Below, piece after piece: positions 7,255-17,099 of a stretch of 64,000 nucleotides of DNA. Position numbers and translations under genes: made by a program. Source of the stretch: an uncultured Acidobacteriaceae bacterium (GTDB lineage: Bacteria > Acidobacteriota > Terriglobia > Terriglobales > Acidobacteriaceae); assembly GCA_903904755.1 (NCBI GenBank), contig CAIVDV010000064.1, positions 1-64,000 of the forward strand, read 5' to 3'. How positions within the stretch are numbered: position 1 is the stretch's first letter; each line of letters begins with the position of its first letter. The notes beneath the pieces are model-generated. The model was not told the origin of the DNA, made no database searches, and worked only from the letters and a program-made list of their open reading frames with translations.

Positions 7255-10200
7255 CTACTTCGTCACATTCACGGCAAACGTCACCGTCTTCGCCACGGTA
7301 CCCGTCGGCCCGGTTGCCGTAATCGTCAGGTTATAGCTGCCCACGGCCACCTTGTTGTTCGCGCCGCTGCTGCCGCAACCCACGCCCGCCGCGGTAATCG
7401 CCAGCACCACCACCAGGCACAGCATCTGCCGTACCCGCTTGTGCCTGCTGAACGGCAACAGCAGCAACCCGGCCAGCGCCAGTCCGGAAGGAATCTTCCA
7501 CAACCCGCTCTCCCGCATTGCCGCCACCGTCGCAGCCGTGTTGATCGTCACCGTCACCGTCGCCGGGTGCAGCCCATCCAGCGTCACGCTTGCCTTCGAC
7601 AGCGTGCAGCTCCCGTTGGCCGGCGCGCCCGAGCAGGCCAGCGTCACCGCCTGCGCAAACCCGCCCAGCGGCACCAGGTTCACCGCCGCCGTCCCGCTCT
7701 GCCCATCCTGAATGCTGAGCGTCGCCGGCAGCGCCTGCAGCACATAATCGGCCACCGTGCCAATCGTCGGGCTCGAACTCGATGCCTGCAACGCCGTGTC
7801 GCCCGGATACACGGCAGACAAGCTGTCCACCCCCGCCGGCAACGACTTCAGCACCAGCGTCGCGTTCCCGTTCGCATCCAGCGCGGCCGACCCAATGCTC
7901 GTCGTCCCGTTCAGGAAACTCACCGTCCCCGTCGCCGTGTAGTGCCGCAAATCGCTCGACACATTCGCCGTCAGCGTCACCGTCTGCCCTGCGTACGGGT
8001 TCGCGTTATCCACGCTCAGCGACGTGTACGACGACGTATTCGCCGGGAACGGCACCTGGTAAATCTGGAACGCCGCCAGCACATTCTTGTCGCCGCTGTA
8101 ATCCACACGAATGTTCCGCGTGCCCGTCTTCGTCTCTGTCACCAGAATGTCGTACGAGCCGCCATACAGCGCACTCAACGGCCCCGACCCCAGCACCACC
8201 GGGACTGCATCCGTGATATCCGTAATCGTCATGGTTCCGCCATAATCGGCGTACCCGTTGTTGGTAAAGGCCACCTGCCCATCCAGGTCCACAGGCACAT
8301 TCGCTATCTGCGTCCCCGCCGGGAAGAAGTCCACAATCTGCCCCTGCGCCGGCGTCACGTTGTAGTTGTAGCTGCCCTGGCTGCTGCCAAAGCTCGCATC
8401 CCCCGGATAGCTCGCCACCAGCGTATGCGGCCCAGCGCCCAGCGCCGGCGTCGGCACAATATAGGAGACCGTGCTCGACTCGCTCGAAGGCAGCGAGCTC
8501 AGCAGTTGCGAATTCTCCCCATAGTTCAGCGTCAGCAGGCTCGGCGTCAGCGCCCCCGTGCCCCGGTCATAGGAGTACGTCGTCACCGGCTGCCCATCGG
8601 CAGTCAGTGTCAGCATTCCCGTCGGATATCCCTTGCCTGAGTTGCCCGCCACCACCAGGCCCACCTGGTACGCCAGCCCGTACTGAATCGTCAGCGGAGC
8701 CTGCGTATACGAACCGCCGCCAATCAGCCCGGCAAAGGTCTGGCTCGGCTCCGGCGTTACCGTCACCGCCACCGCGTTTGAGGCGCTCGACGTGTGCGTC
8801 CCGTCGCCGCCGTAGCGCGCCACCAGGCTGTAGCTGCCGCCCGGGACCGCCGCATCCACAATATCCGCGTTCCCCAGCGCATCCAGCGCCGTCGGTGCAG
8901 CCGTCACCGTGGCCCCGCCACTGGTGCCCGCCACCACCACCGAACCCACCGGCGTCGTGCAGGCACCACCTCCGCTGCACGTCACATTCGCCTTCAGCGC
9001 AATCGAAGATCCGTGTACCACCATCGCTGCCTGCCCGCCCGCCAGCGCCAGCGTGGTCGCCGTGCCTGTGCTCGCCGCCGCAGCCTGCCAGTGGTTCACC
9101 AGCGCATTCGCGTCAAACGATCCCAGCCCGCTGGCCAGATCGTAGCCCACCCCGGCGTCATACCCCACCGTGTACAGCCCGCTCGGATCCGGCACCTTGT
9201 TGTCGCCAACCACCGTATCGTGGAAGATCCCCGGCACCGCAGCCAGCCGGTACAGAATCGTGTTCGCCAGCCCCTGCGGCTGGCCGCCCATCTTCTGGTT
9301 CACCAGTGCCATAATTCCAGCCGCCGCCGGGCTCGATACCGACGTGCCGCCCGCCGTGTAGAAATACTCCCCATACGAGCAATAGCTGTTGAAGCAGAAC
9401 AGGTACGCATCATGCAGCGCCGCGCTCAGCGAAATATCCGGCACGTCGCGCACGCCGTCCGCCGGCACTCCCGTGCCCACCTGCCAGTCCGGCTTGGCAT
9501 AGATAAGGCTCGCGCCGCCGCTGCCCGAATACAGCAGCACTGCGTTCGGGTCGTTGTTGCTCTCGTTCCAAACCCGCTCCGGGATATACCCCAGCGCCGA
9601 CTCACCCGTCACCGCATCCGTGTTCTGACTCCAGTACGCATCCGGATTCGCCGTGTCGTCAAACTGCGTTCCACCCACCGCCACGTTGTACGGCGTCGAG
9701 GCCAGCCCGTTCACCGCAAACACGCCCGACGAGTACAGCCCCGCGCCCGGTGCGTCGCAACCCGCGCCCCCGTTATCGCCCGAAGAGACAAAGGACGTAA
9801 TCCCTTCCGCCGCCGCCTGCTGCCACAGCGCGTTATAGAAATCCGCTTCCACCGGCCCAATCGCCTGCTCGCACGCCCCATAGCTCGTGCTCATCACCGG
9901 CGCCAAATCGTTGTCCACAATGTACGCCGCGCTCACGTCCACGCCATCGGCAAAGTTGCTCTGCGACACCACAAACTTGATCGTTGCCTTCGGCGCCACC
10001 GCGCCCGACCAGGTCACATCAATCATCGCTTCGCCCACATCCCCCGTCTGCCCCGGGTCGTCCCCGTTCACAATCACCTGCGGGTCGTTCGCCGGCAGAT
10101 TCAGCAGATTCCGGAAGTCCCGCACATCCTGCACGTTGATGTTGCTGCGCCCCACAATCGCAATCGTCTGCCCGGTTCCGTCAATGCCCGCGTCGTACAG

Positions 10201-10920
10201 CGGCTGAACGTTGTAGATCTTCGCAAAGTCCGCCGGCGTAATGTAGTGCGACCCATCCCCAAACGTAAACTGCCCCGTCTTCTTCTGGAACGGCACCTTC
10301 TTGCCCAGCACCATCTGCGTCCCCGCCGGGTCACTGTGCAGCCGCGTCACACCCTTCACCACATCCCGCAGCGCAACCGGAATCTGCACATCCGACGCGT
10401 TCGAAACAAAACTCTTCTCGCCGATGGCATACGAATACATCTCCGTCGCAAACGCCCGCTCCACCTGCGCCACATTGCCGCTGAAGACGATAAACCGCCG
10501 GCTCTGCGCCACACTGTGCACCGCAAATCCCTGCGCCTGCAGCCACTGGCTCGCCTTCGCCGCGCCCTCCTGCGACACGCCAAATCGGTTGCCAAACTCC
10601 GCCGGCGTCAGCCACTTGTGGTAGCTCGGCGATGCCGGATCATGCTGCGACGCCACCAGCTTCGCGGCCGCAGCCTCCTGCGCCTTGCCCGGCGCCAGCA
10701 CCAGAACCATCCGGCCCAAATCCCTGTTCCCCGCCAGCCGGCCCGTCTCCCTGCTCATCTGCAGCAACTTCGTCGGCGCAGAATCCTTCACCCGAAACAT
10801 CCCGCCCGCCACGCCAGCGCTGGCCGCACCAGCCTGGGCAAAAAGGGATACACCACTTGCGAGTCCAATCAAACCCGCGCAGAGAGCAATGCGAAAAAGA
10901 GACAGTCGAGCGTTCATCAA
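7255..10920 (-). CDS. S53 (sedolisin/pro-kumamolisin) protease with Ig-like repeats and membrane tail
   Basis: A 1221-aa secreted serine-carboxyl peptidase. Order: signal peptide (1-~28), pro-kumamolisin activation domain (~40-190), S53 catalytic domain (~220-610), Ig-like repeats (~640-1110), then a C-terminal double hydrophobic segment (~1130-1185) and a short exposed tail. The catalytic set is visible: E297 and D301 in GEAMIDV, and S527 in GGTSVSSPAAAG. Such enzymes act at acidic pH in the periplasm or outside the cell. The tail (LALAGLLLLPF...VVLAITAAGVGCGSSG) suggests membrane anchoring. It is large but typical of acidobacterial S53 proteins. A strong hairpin follows the stop. Confidence 0.9.
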   Translation of the reverse strand: MMNARLSLFRIALCAGLIGLASGVSLFAQAGAASAGVAGGMFRVKDSAPTKLLQMSRETGRLAGNRDLGRMVLVLAPGKAQEAAAAKLVASQHDPASPSYHKWLTPAEFGNRFGVSQEGAAKASQWLQAQGFAVHSVAQSRRFIVFSGNVAQVERAFATEMYSYAIGEKSFVSNASDVQIPVALRDVVKGVTRLHSDPAGTQMVLGKKVPFQKKTGQFTFGDGSHYITPADFAKIYNVQPLYDAGIDGTGQTIAIVGRSNINVQDVRDFRNLLNLPANDPQVIVNGDDPGQTGDVGEAMIDVTWSGAVAPKATIKFVVSQSNFADGVDVSAAYIVDNDLAPVMSTSYGACEQAIGPVEADFYNALWQQAAAEGITSFVSSGDNGGAGCDAPGAGLYSSGVFAVNGLASTPYNVAVGGTQFDDTANPDAYWSQNTDAVTGESALGYIPERVWNESNNDPNAVLLYSGSGGASLIYAKPDWQVGTGVPADGVRDVPDISLSAALHDAYLFCFNSYCSYGEYFYTAGGTSVSSPAAAGIMALVNQKMGGQPQGLANTILYRLAAVPGIFHDTVVGDNKVPDPSGLYTVGYDAGVGYDLASGLGSFDANALVNHWQAAAASTGTATTLALAGGQAAMVVHGSSIALKANVTCSGGGACTTPVGSVVVAGTSGGATVTAAPTALDALGNADIVDAAVPGGSYSLVARYGGDGTHTSSASNAVAVTVTPEPSQTFAGLIGGGSYTQAPLTIQYGLAYQVGLVVAGNSGKGYPTGMLTLTADGQPVTTYSYDRGTGALTPSLLTLNYGENSQLLSSLPSSESSTVSYIVPTPALGAGPHTLVASYPGDASFGSSQGSYNYNVTPAQGQIVDFFPAGTQIANVPVDLDGQVAFTNNGYADYGGTMTITDITDAVPVVLGSGPLSALYGGSYDILVTETKTGTRNIRVDYSGDKNVLAAFQIYQVPFPANTSSYTSLSVDNANPYAGQTVTLTANVSSDLRHYTATGTVSFLNGTTSIGSAALDANGNATLVLKSLPAGVDSLSAVYPGDTALQASSSSPTIGTVADYVLQALPATLSIQDGQSGTAAVNLVPLGGFAQAVTLACSGAPANGSCTLSKASVTLDGLHPATVTVTINTAATVAAMRESGLWKIPSGLALAGLLLLPFSRHKRVRQMLCLVVVLAITAAGVGCGSSGANNKVAVGSYNLTITATGPTGTVAKTVTFAVNVTK

Positions 10921-11029
10921 GAGAAGGGATCTCCATGAATCGAGGTTCCAGCAATCCTACGCTACGCCACCCCAGGAACCGCTCAACAGCCCCCAATCCC
11001 TGGCCCCTATGTCCCTGGTCCCTACGTCC

Positions 11030-12505
11030 CTACGTCCCCGCCTTTATCCCCCTCCCCTGCATCACCGTCTCATCCAGCTTCCCGTCCTTGACCACCACCG
11101 TTCCCGCCACCAGCACATACCGGAACCCCGTCGAGTACAACCCCGGCTCCCCATACGTCGCCCGGTCCGTCACCGTCGCCGGGTCAAACACAGCCAAATC
11201 CGCATCCGCCCCCAACTGCACACGTCCCTTGTGCCGCATCGCCGGGCTCATCCCCTCCAGCCGCTGCGCCGGCGCCAGCGAGCTCCGCCGTATCGCCTCC
11301 ATCAGCGTCAGCACCTTCCGCTCCCGCACATACCTCCCCAGCAGCCGCGCATAGCTGCCCGCCGCCCGCGGATGTCCCTTGCCCCCCGCCAATATCCCGT
11401 CGGTCGCAATCATCACTGCCGGGTCCGCCATCGCACGGTCCACCATCTCTTCGGTATTGGTAAACAGCAGCACCAGCCCGCCCTGCTTCCTGTACCGCAC
11501 AAAGCTCTCCGCCGTCAGCCGCTCGCCTGTCGCCACCCACTGCAAATCCCCATAGCCAATATCCAACTGCCTCTGCCAATCCCCCGCAAACACCCCACTC
11601 TCCAGCCGCGTCTCCCCCGCCGTATACGGATACGCCTCCGTCGTCACATCCAGCCCCCGCGCCTCGGCTCCGTGAATCATCTCCAGCGCCACCGGCGTCA
11701 GTTTATTCGCCATCGAGTTGATGTGTACGATGTGTACTGCTGCACCCGTAACAGCAGCATCGGCAATCATCTCCTGCAGCGAATCCACCACCCCCGGCAC
11801 CAGCCCGCCCGGCGTCCGCATGTGCACAAATATCGGCCGCTTCGTCTCCGCCGCCAGCGCAAACACCCGCAGCACATCCGCCGGCGTCTCATGCGGCGTA
11901 TACGCCAGCCCCATCCCGATGCCCAGCCCGCCCTCTGCCAGCCCCTCCCGCAAATCTTTCAGCTCCTCGGCATGCTCCGCCGCCGTCGGCGTCTCCGTCA
12001 CCACCCGGTCCCTCGGCAGAAAATCCCCCGAGTCCCCCATCACCGCCATCAGCACCGGAATCTGCCCCACGCTCGCCCCAAAATGGATAAGCGCCTTGCC
12101 CTCCCGCGCCTGGTACCACGGCGCAACCGGCCACACCCCCACCTCCAGCTCCAGCGCCGTCGTCACCCCGTCCATCGCCTTGGCGCGATAATTCTCCGCA
12201 TCCTGCCCGTGCTGGTGCAGGTCAATGAATCCTGGCGCAACCACCAGCCCGCTCGCCTCCAGCACCTTCCGCCCCTGCAACTCGTCAGCCGTCACCGCAG
12301 CAATCTTCCCGTCGCGAATCCCCACATTCCGCACCGCATCCAGCCCCGTCTCGGGGTCCATCACCCGCCCGTGCAGCACCACCACGTCATACACCGGGGC
12401 AGCTGCCTGCCCCCAGGCCAAACCAACCGAAAACAGCCCGACCCAAACTCCAGCCACCACCACCCAGCTCGCCATTATCCGCTCAATTCGCATGCACCGC
12501 ATCAT
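11030..12505 (-). CDS. Secreted N-acyl-D-amino-acid deacylase-type amidohydrolase
   Basis: A 491-aa metal-dependent amidohydrolase with a Sec signal peptide (hydrophobic ~10-30, ending GLAWGQA). Superfamily features: HxH in GFIDLHQHGQD, a conserved EAYPYTAG segment, His in AVHIVHINS, Asp in MIATDGI, and a C-terminal beta-sandwich (GADADLAVFDPATV). It resembles D-aminoacylases/dihydroorotase-like enzymes that hydrolyse N-acyl-D-amino acids, which would suit turnover of peptidoglycan or D-amino-acid conjugates. Start choice is uncertain (M1, M2 or M5-6). It is divergent from the GlcD-type gene with very little space between the starts. Confidence 0.75.
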   Translation of the reverse strand: MMRCMRIERIMASWVVVAGVWVGLFSVGLAWGQAAAPVYDVVVLHGRVMDPETGLDAVRNVGIRDGKIAAVTADELQGRKVLEASGLVVAPGFIDLHQHGQDAENYRAKAMDGVTTALELEVGVWPVAPWYQAREGKALIHFGASVGQIPVLMAVMGDSGDFLPRDRVVTETPTAAEHAEELKDLREGLAEGGLGIGMGLAYTPHETPADVLRVFALAAETKRPIFVHMRTPGGLVPGVVDSLQEMIADAAVTGAAVHIVHINSMANKLTPVALEMIHGAEARGLDVTTEAYPYTAGETRLESGVFAGDWQRQLDIGYGDLQWVATGERLTAESFVRYRKQGGLVLLFTNTEEMVDRAMADPAVMIATDGILAGGKGHPRAAGSYARLLGRYVRERKVLTLMEAIRRSSLAPAQRLEGMSPAMRHKGRVQLGADADLAVFDPATVTDRATYGEPGLYSTGFRYVLVAGTVVVKDGKLDETVMQGRGIKAGT

Positions 12506-12548
12506 AGCCCACCGCAGCTAAAATCAGATGCGGGAGACACGCAGCCAG

Positions 12549-13934
12549 ATGACAACCCCCACCCGCGCCCAGGCAGTCGCCTCGGCCCTCGCCGAACTCT
12601 CCGCCCTCCTCGGCGACCGCGTCTCCGCAGCACTCGCCGTTCGCGACCATCACAGCCACGGCGAAGACACCCACACCCCCGCCCCGCCCGATCTCGTCTG
12701 CTTCCCCCACACCACCGGCGAAGTCAGCCGCATCGTCCAGATAGCCGCCGCCCACAGCCTCCCCGTCATCCCCTTCGGCGCAGGCACTTCCCTCGAAGGC
12801 CACGTCCAGGCCACCTTCGGCGGCATCTGCCTCGACATGCGCCAGATGAACCGCATCCTCCGCGTCAGCCCTGCGGACATGGACGCCACCGTCGAAGCCG
12901 GCGTCAGCCGCAAGCAGCTCGCCAAATCCCTCGAACCCACCGGCCTCACCTTCTTCATCGACCCCGGTGCAGACGCCACCCTCGGCGGCATGGCCTCCAC
13001 CCGTGCATCCGGCACCACCGCCGTCCGCTACGGCACCATGCGCGAAAACGTCCTCGGCCTCACCGTCGTCCTCGCTGATGGCCGCATCATCCACACCGGC
13101 ACCCGCGCCCGAAAATCCTCCGCCGGCTACGACCTCACCCGCCTCTTCGTCGGCGCAGAGGGCACCCTCGGCGTCATCACGGAAATCACCCTCCGCCTCC
13201 ACCCCCAGCCGGAAGCCGTTTCCGCTGCCATCGCCTGTTTCCCCTCCATCCAGGCCGCCGTGGACACCGTCATTGAGGCCATCCAGCTCGGCGTCAACCC
13301 CGCCCGCATCGAGTTCCTCGACGGTTCTCAGGTCGACGCCGTCAACCGCTACTCCGGCATCGGCCTCGACCCCGTCCCCACCCTCCTCTTTGAGTTCCAC
13401 GGCACATCCGAATCCGCCGTCACTGAGTCCGCCACCATGGCCCAGGGCCTCTGCCACGAACACGGCTGCACCCACTTTGAGCAGCAGTCCTCCCTCGCCG
13501 ACCGCGAGCGCCTTTGGAAGGCCCGCCACGACGTCTACTACGCCACACGCGCCGTCCGCCCCGGCTCCCGCGTCCTCACCACCGATGTCTGCGTCCCCAT
13601 CTCCCGCCTCGCCGAATGCATCGTGGCCACACGCGCCGAGCTCGACCACGAGCGCTTCCCCGCCGTCATCGTCGGCCACGTCGGCGACGGCAACTTCCAC
13701 GTCCAGTGCCTCCCCAGCGACGAGGAATACCCCGAGGCCGAGGCCTTCGCCCACCGCCTCGTCCAGCGCGCCCAGTCCATGGGCGGCACCTGCTCCGGAG
13801 AGCACGGCATCGGCCTTGGCAAGAAGAAATATCTCCCCGCCGAGCACGGCGAAGCCCTCTCCGTCATGCGCCTCCTCAAGCAGGCTCTCGACCCCGAAAA
13901 CCGCATGAACCCCGGAAAAATCATCGACCTCTAG
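12549..13934 (+). CDS. FAD-linked oxidase, GlcD/D-lactate dehydrogenase type
   Basis: A 461-aa flavoprotein: an FAD-binding PCMH domain (PVIPFGAGTSLEGHV, TLGGMASTRASGTTAVRYGTM) followed by the FAD-oxidase C-terminal domain ending DPENRMNPGKIIDL, with metal/substrate residues in GHVGDGNFH and SGEHGIGLGKK. It oxidises a 2-hydroxyacid such as D-lactate or glycolate and passes electrons to the respiratory chain. The start chosen is ATG 12549, with GGGAG 12 nt upstream; ATG 12528 adds seven residues and has no visible ribosome-binding site. glcE/glcF partners are absent, favouring the single-subunit D-LDH-like class. Confidence 0.85.
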   Translation: MTTPTRAQAVASALAELSALLGDRVSAALAVRDHHSHGEDTHTPAPPDLVCFPHTTGEVSRIVQIAAAHSLPVIPFGAGTSLEGHVQATFGGICLDMRQMNRILRVSPADMDATVEAGVSRKQLAKSLEPTGLTFFIDPGADATLGGMASTRASGTTAVRYGTMRENVLGLTVVLADGRIIHTGTRARKSSAGYDLTRLFVGAEGTLGVITEITLRLHPQPEAVSAAIACFPSIQAAVDTVIEAIQLGVNPARIEFLDGSQVDAVNRYSGIGLDPVPTLLFEFHGTSESAVTESATMAQGLCHEHGCTHFEQQSSLADRERLWKARHDVYYATRAVRPGSRVLTTDVCVPISRLAECIVATRAELDHERFPAVIVGHVGDGNFHVQCLPSDEEYPEAEAFAHRLVQRAQSMGGTCSGEHGIGLGKKKYLPAEHGEALSVMRLLKQALDPENRMNPGKIIDL

Positions 13935-14081
13935 CCCCCCTACCCACCACCCCGGCGGAATCTTCCGCCCTCCCCGCGCATCGAATTCATCCAGAAGACC
14001 GGCAATCCTGCCCGCCCCGGCAGCACAATAGAACTAGCAGCACCCCGGCAGCCCGCACCGCCGGACCCAGGAAGGAACACT

Positions 14082-15503
14082 GTGAGCGAGATCATCTACG
14101 ACGTTGCAATCATCGGCGGCGGCCCCGCCGGATACACCGCAGCCATCCGCGCTGGCCAGTACGGCCTCAAAGTCGCCCTCATCGAGCGCACCCCCAAGCT
14201 CGGCGGCACCTGCCTCCACTGGGGATGCATCCCCACCAAGGCGCTCCTCTTCAACGCCGAAATCTGGGACTACGTCAAAGACGCCAGCGAGTACGGCATC
14301 GACGGCCTCGGCACTCCCGTCCTCAACTGGACCACCGTCCAGGCTCGCAAAAACTCCATCATCCTCAAGCACGCCAAGGGCCTCGACTTCCTCATGAAGA
14401 AGAACAAGGTCACCGTCATCACCGGCTCCGCAGCCCTCACCGGCCCCGCCGCGGAGGGCGTCCACACCGTAGACGTCACCGCCGCCGACGCCACCGGCTC
14501 CCAGGTCCGCGCCCGCAACATCATCGTCGCCACCGGCTCCGATGCCAAGCTCCTCCCCGGCCTCGTTGAAGACGACCGCGTCCTCACCAACACCGGCATC
14601 CTCTCCATCAGCGACGTGCCCAAGTCCCTCGTCGTCATCGGCGCAGGCGCAGTCGGCGTCGAGTTCAGCTCCATCTTCCGCAGCTTCGGCACAGAAGTCT
14701 CCATCGTCGAGTTCCTCCCCCGCCTCGTCCCCGTCGAAGACGAAGAAATCTCCAAAGAACTCGCCCGCAACTTCAAAAAGCGCCGCATCGACGTCAACAC
14801 CGGCGCCAAAGTCGAATCCGTCGAGCGCACAGAAGAGGGCGTCCGCGTCACATTCACTGACGCCAACGGCAAGCAGCAGGTCAGGGAAGCCGAAAAGGTC
14901 CTCGTCGCCGTCGGCCGCTCTCCCCGCACCGCAGGCCTCGGACTCGAAAAGACCCGCGCCGTCCTCGACCGCGGCTTCGTCCAGGTCTCTGACGCCATGG
15001 AAACCGCCGAGCCCGGCCTCTACGCCATCGGCGACATCGTCGCCGGAATGCCCCAGCTCGCCCACGTCGGCGCCATGGCCGGCATGGTCGCCGCCGCCCG
15101 CATCGCCGGACGCCCCTACCGCGCCATCAAGCGCGACCGCATCCCCGGCTGCACATACACCGAACCCCAAATCGGCTCCGTCGGCCTCACGGAAGCTGCC
15201 GCCCGCGAAAAGGGCCACGACGTCAAAATCGGAAAATTCCCCTTCGGCGGCAACTCCAAGGCCACCATCCTTGACTCACACGAGGGATTCGTCAAAATCG
15301 TCGCCGACGCCAAATACGGCGAACTCCTCGGCGTCCACATCATCGGCGCATCCGCCACCGAACTCATCTCCGAAGCCGTCGTCGCCCTCGAACTCGAAGG
15401 CACCATCGACGACCTCATGTTCACCATCCACGCCCACCCCACGCTCTCTGAGGCCATGCTCGACGCCTACGCCGCCGTCGAAGGCATGGCAATCAACGCG
15501 TAA
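14082..15503 (+). CDS. lpdA: Dihydrolipoyl dehydrogenase (E3)
   Basis: A 473-aa FAD/NAD disulfide oxidoreductase that reoxidises dihydrolipoamide in 2-oxoacid dehydrogenase and glycine cleavage complexes. It shows the FAD-binding GGGPAGYTAAIRAGQ, the redox disulfide GGTCLHWGCIP, the NAD-binding GAGAVGVEFSSIF, an FAD motif GLYAIGDIV, and the His-Glu pair in HAHPTLSEAM. GTG 14082 is the start, with AGGAAGGA just upstream. It complements the lipB-E2 pair at 4-6.6 kb; gcvT at 55 kb is another possible client pathway. Confidence 0.95.
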   Translation: MSEIIYDVAIIGGGPAGYTAAIRAGQYGLKVALIERTPKLGGTCLHWGCIPTKALLFNAEIWDYVKDASEYGIDGLGTPVLNWTTVQARKNSIILKHAKGLDFLMKKNKVTVITGSAALTGPAAEGVHTVDVTAADATGSQVRARNIIVATGSDAKLLPGLVEDDRVLTNTGILSISDVPKSLVVIGAGAVGVEFSSIFRSFGTEVSIVEFLPRLVPVEDEEISKELARNFKKRRIDVNTGAKVESVERTEEGVRVTFTDANGKQQVREAEKVLVAVGRSPRTAGLGLEKTRAVLDRGFVQVSDAMETAEPGLYAIGDIVAGMPQLAHVGAMAGMVAAARIAGRPYRAIKRDRIPGCTYTEPQIGSVGLTEAAAREKGHDVKIGKFPFGGNSKATILDSHEGFVKIVADAKYGELLGVHIIGASATELISEAVVALELEGTIDDLMFTIHAHPTLSEAMLDAYAAVEGMAINA

Positions 15504-15517
15504 TCGGCACACAAAAT

Positions 15518-15558
15518 CAGGCCTGAATCTCACCCGTTTCCGGTGCGCTTCAGGCCTG
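15518..15558. terminator. Bidirectional hairpin between lpdA and the DinB gene
   Basis: A 10-bp perfect stem, CAGGCCTGAA / TTCAGGCCTG, around a ~21-nt loop between convergent genes. The distal arm overlaps the last codons and stop of the minus-strand DinB gene (stop at 15550). T-rich runs are weak on both sides. Confidence 0.5.
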
Positions 15559-16041
15559 CTTCATCCATATCCCCAAATAATCCATCTGCCACCCTGGCCT
15601 AATCCCGTGCTCCCGCACCAGCGTCGCCAGTTGTGCATAATGCCGAATTCCGTGCATCAGCAGATGGATAAACACCGCCCGCCGACTCGCGCAAAGCTTC
15701 CCCGCACTCCGGGTCGTGAACTCGATCTCTTCTTCCCAATCCGCCCGCGGCACTTCCAGCAGCTTCTTCAGCAACCCCATCGCTCGATCGTGCGTCGCAA
15801 AAATCTCCCCGCCTGAACCCATCGGGATATCCGCATACGGGGTTTCCGGCAAATCGCTCAGCCGCTCCGCATATCTCAGTTCCACGGCCACAACGTGCTG
15901 CAAGAGCCCAGCCACACTCTGCGTCTCCCGCACATCACACGGCAACTCCAGAATCTCCGGCTGCTGCTCCACCAGCACGCGCCACCCAGCCGCAGTCTTC
16001 TCCGCCCAAACCAGCAGTTCCTCAGCCGTGAGCGCAACCAT
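15550..16041 (-). CDS. DinB/DUF664-family four-helix protein
   Basis: A 163-aa all-helical protein of the DinB superfamily, in which three His residues on a four-helix bundle bind a divalent metal. Candidates are H in LLQHVVAVELR and the pair in HLLMHGIRHYAQLATL near the C terminus, the classic end motif. Members include thiol transferases (BshA/YfiT-like) and damage-induced proteins of unknown role. No neighbouring gene points to a substrate. Confidence 0.75.
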   Translation of the reverse strand: MVALTAEELLVWAEKTAAGWRVLVEQQPEILELPCDVRETQSVAGLLQHVVAVELRYAERLSDLPETPYADIPMGSGGEIFATHDRAMGLLKKLLEVPRADWEEEIEFTTRSAGKLCASRRAVFIHLLMHGIRHYAQLATLVREHGIRPGWQMDYLGIWMKQA

Positions 16042-16082
16042 TCATCCCCTCCCCAATCCACCTGATCCCTGACCACTCACCA

Positions 16083-16985
16083 CTACTTCGGCTTCTTCGG
16101 TGCATCCTTCGGCGTCTTCCCGTCCTCTTCCACTTCCGTCCCGTTATACAAAATCGTCGACGTCGTCCCGTACTGCTTGTAGTCCGTGTACTTCACCGTC
16201 TGGCGAATGTGCACATCCTCGCTCATGTACCCGCTCCCGCCGGTAAAGTGCAGTATCCCCTCCGCCTTCGTATACGTCGGGAACCAGTACTGCCCGTCCA
16301 CCTGCTCCCGGTACGTCGTAAACGGCGGCGACAGGTCCTCGTGCCCCTTCCGCATATCATCCGGCACATTTTTCGCGCTCGTAATCACAATCTGCAAGTC
16401 TTCCTGGTCCACCCAAATCTTCCCCTGCAAATAGCGCTTCCCCTTCTCCATCACCTTCGGCCCCACCTGGAAGACGTAGCACGGCACATCATCCACCTTC
16501 TGCCGCCCCAGGTACGTCACGTCATACTGCCCGATATCCTCCTTCGTCAGCACAAACGGCAGCCGCTGCTGGATATCCTGGAAATCCGCCGGACTCATGC
16601 TGATCCGCTCCAGCGTGTTCTGCGGTGCAAACACCACCTTCTCCATCCGCTTGCCCTGGGCGTCAAACATCACGTCATCTACCTCGTAATATTCCCCGTC
16701 CACCTTGTTGTCTTCGCTGATCGTCTGCACCCGCACCGTCCGCCGGTACGTGTAGTGGTTCAGCGCCTGCCGAAACTCGCTCTCCTTCGCCGTAAACTGC
16801 CGGATAATCTCATCCGGCTCCATCTGCGGCGGTGTCAGGTCCATCGGCCCAAACCCCGAATCCAGCGGCATCGCCGTATAGCTGTCCCGCGGCTTCTCCA
16901 CCTTCTCCTTTTTGTTGTCCTTCGCTACTGCCTGGCCCAGCAACACTCCTGCCATCGCCACCACCGCCAAAACCCGCATTCCCAT
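16083..16985 (-). CDS. Secreted protein of unknown function, LolA/MucB-like beta fold suspected
   Basis: About 300 aa with a signal peptide (MGMRVLAVVAMAGVLLGQAVA) then a charged Lys-rich linker and a mainly beta region with YTYRRTVRVQTI, GKIWVDQEDLQIV and YWFPTYTKAEGILHF. This pattern resembles periplasmic outer-membrane lipoprotein-sorting-like proteins of Acidobacteria, but I cannot assign a substrate. The start chosen is the ATG just before the signal peptide; an in-frame ATG at 17024 adds an Arg/Gly-rich leader and is less likely. A motif found upstream (17071-17099) is shared with the giant Ig-like protein gene at 22.4-25.7 kb. Confidence 0.6.
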   Translation of the reverse strand: MGMRVLAVVAMAGVLLGQAVAKDNKKEKVEKPRDSYTAMPLDSGFGPMDLTPPQMEPDEIIRQFTAKESEFRQALNHYTYRRTVRVQTISEDNKVDGEYYEVDDVMFDAQGKRMEKVVFAPQNTLERISMSPADFQDIQQRLPFVLTKEDIGQYDVTYLGRQKVDDVPCYVFQVGPKVMEKGKRYLQGKIWVDQEDLQIVITSAKNVPDDMRKGHEDLSPPFTTYREQVDGQYWFPTYTKAEGILHFTGGSGYMSEDVHIRQTVKYTDYKQYGTTSTILYNGTEVEEDGKTPKDAPKKPK

Positions 16986-17070
16986 CCTCACCCGCACTCG
17001 CCCCCCCTGCCAAACTCTCGTCATATGACTTTCGTAACGTACAATTCCTCTGCAACCCGTGACAAATCCG

Positions 17071-17099
17071 GTTCACTAACACTTTAGACGGATACGATT
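17071..17099 (-). promoter_or_regulatory. Shared upstream motif, copy 1
   Basis: Read on the gene strand it contains the blocks AATCGTA, TCTAAAG and TAGTGAAC in that order, with 4- and 3-nt spacers. The same three blocks occur contiguously at 25802-25823, upstream of another minus-strand secreted-protein gene. It may be a promoter or activator site; no experimental basis. Confidence 0.4.

Noticed and set aside
8794-10938. Plus-strand frame of >700 codons opposite the S53 protease
   Set aside because: Arg/His-rich antisense frame with no motifs; the minus-strand protease has catalytic residues and a signal peptide.
10685-13078. Plus-strand frame of ~800 codons across the amidohydrolase and GlcD-type genes
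   Set aside because: Crosses two real genes in wrong frames, His/Pro/Arg-rich, no start context.
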